From positions 1 to 64,000 of the forward strand of contig JAWSUY010000021.1 of the NCBI GenBank assembly GCA_033852175.1: DNA of 64,000 nt. The letters run 5' to 3'. The stretch's first letter is position 1. Each line of letters starts with the position of its first letter. Under the pieces are notes generated by a model. It was not told the origin of the DNA. It did not search any database and worked only from the letters and a program-made list of their open reading frames with translations. Shown one piece after another: positions 63,014 to 64,000 of the stretch. This DNA is from Agarilytica sp033852175 (GTDB taxonomy: Bacteria; Pseudomonadota; Gammaproteobacteria; Pseudomonadales; Cellvibrionaceae). A program made the translations under genes and the position numbers.

Positions 63014-63784
63014 ATGAATTACCGATTTTGTTTCTCGTTGGGCTTAGCCTCCCTATTACTTCTTTTGTTTATTGGCTGCGAACCAGCCTCTGTGCGCCCC
63101 GAAGCATCTGAAGTACCCGAAACACCAAGAGCCGCACAGGCAATACAACAAACGGCTGAACGGTCTAAGGCATGGTGGTTACCTCGGCATCACTTAAAGA
63201 TCGAGGAGGCCAAACAAGGTCCAATCGACCTTGTATTTATCGGGGATTCGATTACCCATAGCTGAGAAAAAGAAAATTCCGGCTTGCCCGTATGGAACCA
63301 ACACTACCGTCATATGAATGCGCTCAACCTTGGTTTTGGCGGAGATAGAACAGAACATGTGCTTTGGCGACTACAAAACGGGGCTATCGATGGCATCGCT
63401 CCGAAAGTGGCTGTGCTGCTAATCTGCACGAATAACACCGGCCAACGGTTTGATGACGCTGATGATACGGCCTTGGCGATCAAGACAATTCTGGCCGAAC
63501 TCCAACAACGCCTGCCACAAACTAAAGTGCTCTTGCTGGCGATATTGCCGATGAAGCTGTTACCAGACAATAACCATCGAAAACTAAACGTCGATATCAA
63601 CCGCCGGATCGCTAAGCTGGCGGATGGAAAGCGGGTCTTCTTTTTGGATATGGGCAAAGCTTACGTCGACGACAAAGGAGTGCTCAACACCCGCCTGATG
63701 CCGGATCGGCTGCATTTAAGCACAGAAGGCTTCCAACTTTGGGCAAAGGCCATGGCGCCCCTTTTGAATAGGCTGATGCAGTGA
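63014..63784 (+). pseudogene. SGNH/GDSL hydrolase lipoprotein interrupted by one in-frame TGA
   Basis: The ATG at 63,014 has an AAGGA site 5 nt upstream. The signal peptide ends in the lipobox F-I-G-C. The frame reads F-I-G-D-S-I-T-H-S (block I, catalytic Ser) and meets TGA at 63,263-63,265. In the same frame it then continues E-K-E-N-S-G-L-P-V-W to L-N-L-G-F-G-G-D-R-T-E-H-V-L-W-R-L, T-N-N-T-G and P-D-R-L-H-L-S (catalytic Asp/His), up to a TGA at 63,782. Relatives have Trp (TGG) at the stop position, so a single TGG to TGA change explains it. All other blocks look intact, suggesting recent inactivation or a sequencing error. Confidence 0.85.
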
Positions 63785-63883
63785 AAACGCCAGCTTTCTA
63801 TCACCGGACAGGTTTGTCTGATAGAGAGAAAGCCGAAAACAGGGTAACATCCGCCGCAGAATCACTAGCTAACGAGTATCCCG

Positions 63884-64000
63884 ATGATTGAAAAGTTTAA
63901 CGACCTCCTTAAGATGTCTGGCGAGCAAGATCAGCCCCAGCGCTTTATCCTCCTTTTTGCCAATGCAGAAGTCCAGAATCCTAAGAAGAGTAAAAAACAC
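63884..64000 (+). CDS. N-terminal part of an unidentified protein, cut by the window edge
   Basis: The frame from ATG 63,884 stays open for 39 codons to the window end (M-I-E-K-F-N-D-L-L-K-M, then P-Q-R-F-I-L-L-F-A-N-A-E-V). The Q-R-F-x-x-x-F-A-x-A-E pattern recalls a small conserved family of about 130 residues with no proven function, but the piece is too short to be sure. A weak ACGAG lies upstream. Confidence 0.45.
   Translation, partial: MIEKFNDLLKMSGEQDQPQRFILLFANAEVQNPKKSKKH

Noticed and set aside
63263..63265. Selenocysteine codon at the TGA in the SGNH hydrolase
   Set aside because: Relatives have Trp, not Cys, at this position, and no SECIS-like hairpin is evident just downstream.

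Overview
The window looks like a chromosomal segment of a free-living, probably marine, gammaproteobacterium. The evidence is a MaeB-type malic enzyme with a phosphotransacetylase domain, a PtrA-like M16 protease, a BepA-like M48 protease, a TusA/AI-2E exporter pair, DUF3581, DUF3570/DUF4266, YjgN and an LruC-domain protein. Base composition is moderate. No rRNA, tRNA, CRISPR array or intact transposase was recognised. Genus cannot be fixed from sequence alone; a Cellvibrionales-like lineage is a guess.

Layout: 0-9.6 kb is housekeeping (maeB, M16 protease, tusA plus AI-2E transporter, bepA-like protease), interrupted at 5.8-6.4 kb by two inverted copies of a palindromic repeat. From 10 to 24.2 kb lies a dense signalling region: a PAS-GGDEF-EAL protein, a decayed chemoreceptor, receiver proteins, a histidine kinase with a degenerate receiver, a membrane kinase-like protein, and a CheZ-like protein with two QF(E/Q)D motifs. 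Three of these proteins share one uncharacterised middle domain with an N-M-P signature. Each treats its receiver differently: normal Asp, no acceptor, or Glu in place of Asp. CTAYACT boxes that look like sigma-S -10 elements precede several of these genes, and also two tandem PilZ-like genes at 61.5-62.8 kb.

From 26 to 31.1 kb is a compact operon: TlpA-like thioredoxin, DUF4266 lipoprotein, DUF3570 outer-membrane protein, ApbE flavin transferase and an OmpR/QseC-type two-component pair. It is preceded by a PmrA/QseB-like tandem half-site. Next come a CYTH protein and a tyrosinase with PPC domains, coupled to a 71-residue small protein.

The stretch 33.3-46.7 kb is accessory. It holds homopolymer and tandem repeats, remnants of an aspartate racemase and an isochorismatase-family hydrolase, a CHASE histidine kinase, an orphan Tae4-type amidase effector with small membrane proteins as candidate immunity partners, and a secreted beta-helix protein.

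From 46.7 to 53.7 kb is an aromatic amino acid catabolism cluster on the minus strand: HPPD, VOC protein, fumarylacetoacetase, maleylacetoacetate isomerase, long aromatic amino acid hydroxylase, PTPS-like protein and SDR. The hydroxylase would make tyrosine from phenylalanine using a pterin possibly supplied by the PTPS and SDR proteins. HPPD would make homogentisate, and MaiA and FAH would finish the route. No homogentisate dioxygenase is in the window. The right end carries a lipoprotein/LruC pair, an M48/YjgN pair, a GFA-family enzyme, a receiver-domain remnant, a PilZ duplication, a 14-unit hexamer array and an SGNH hydrolase interrupted by one in-frame TGA.
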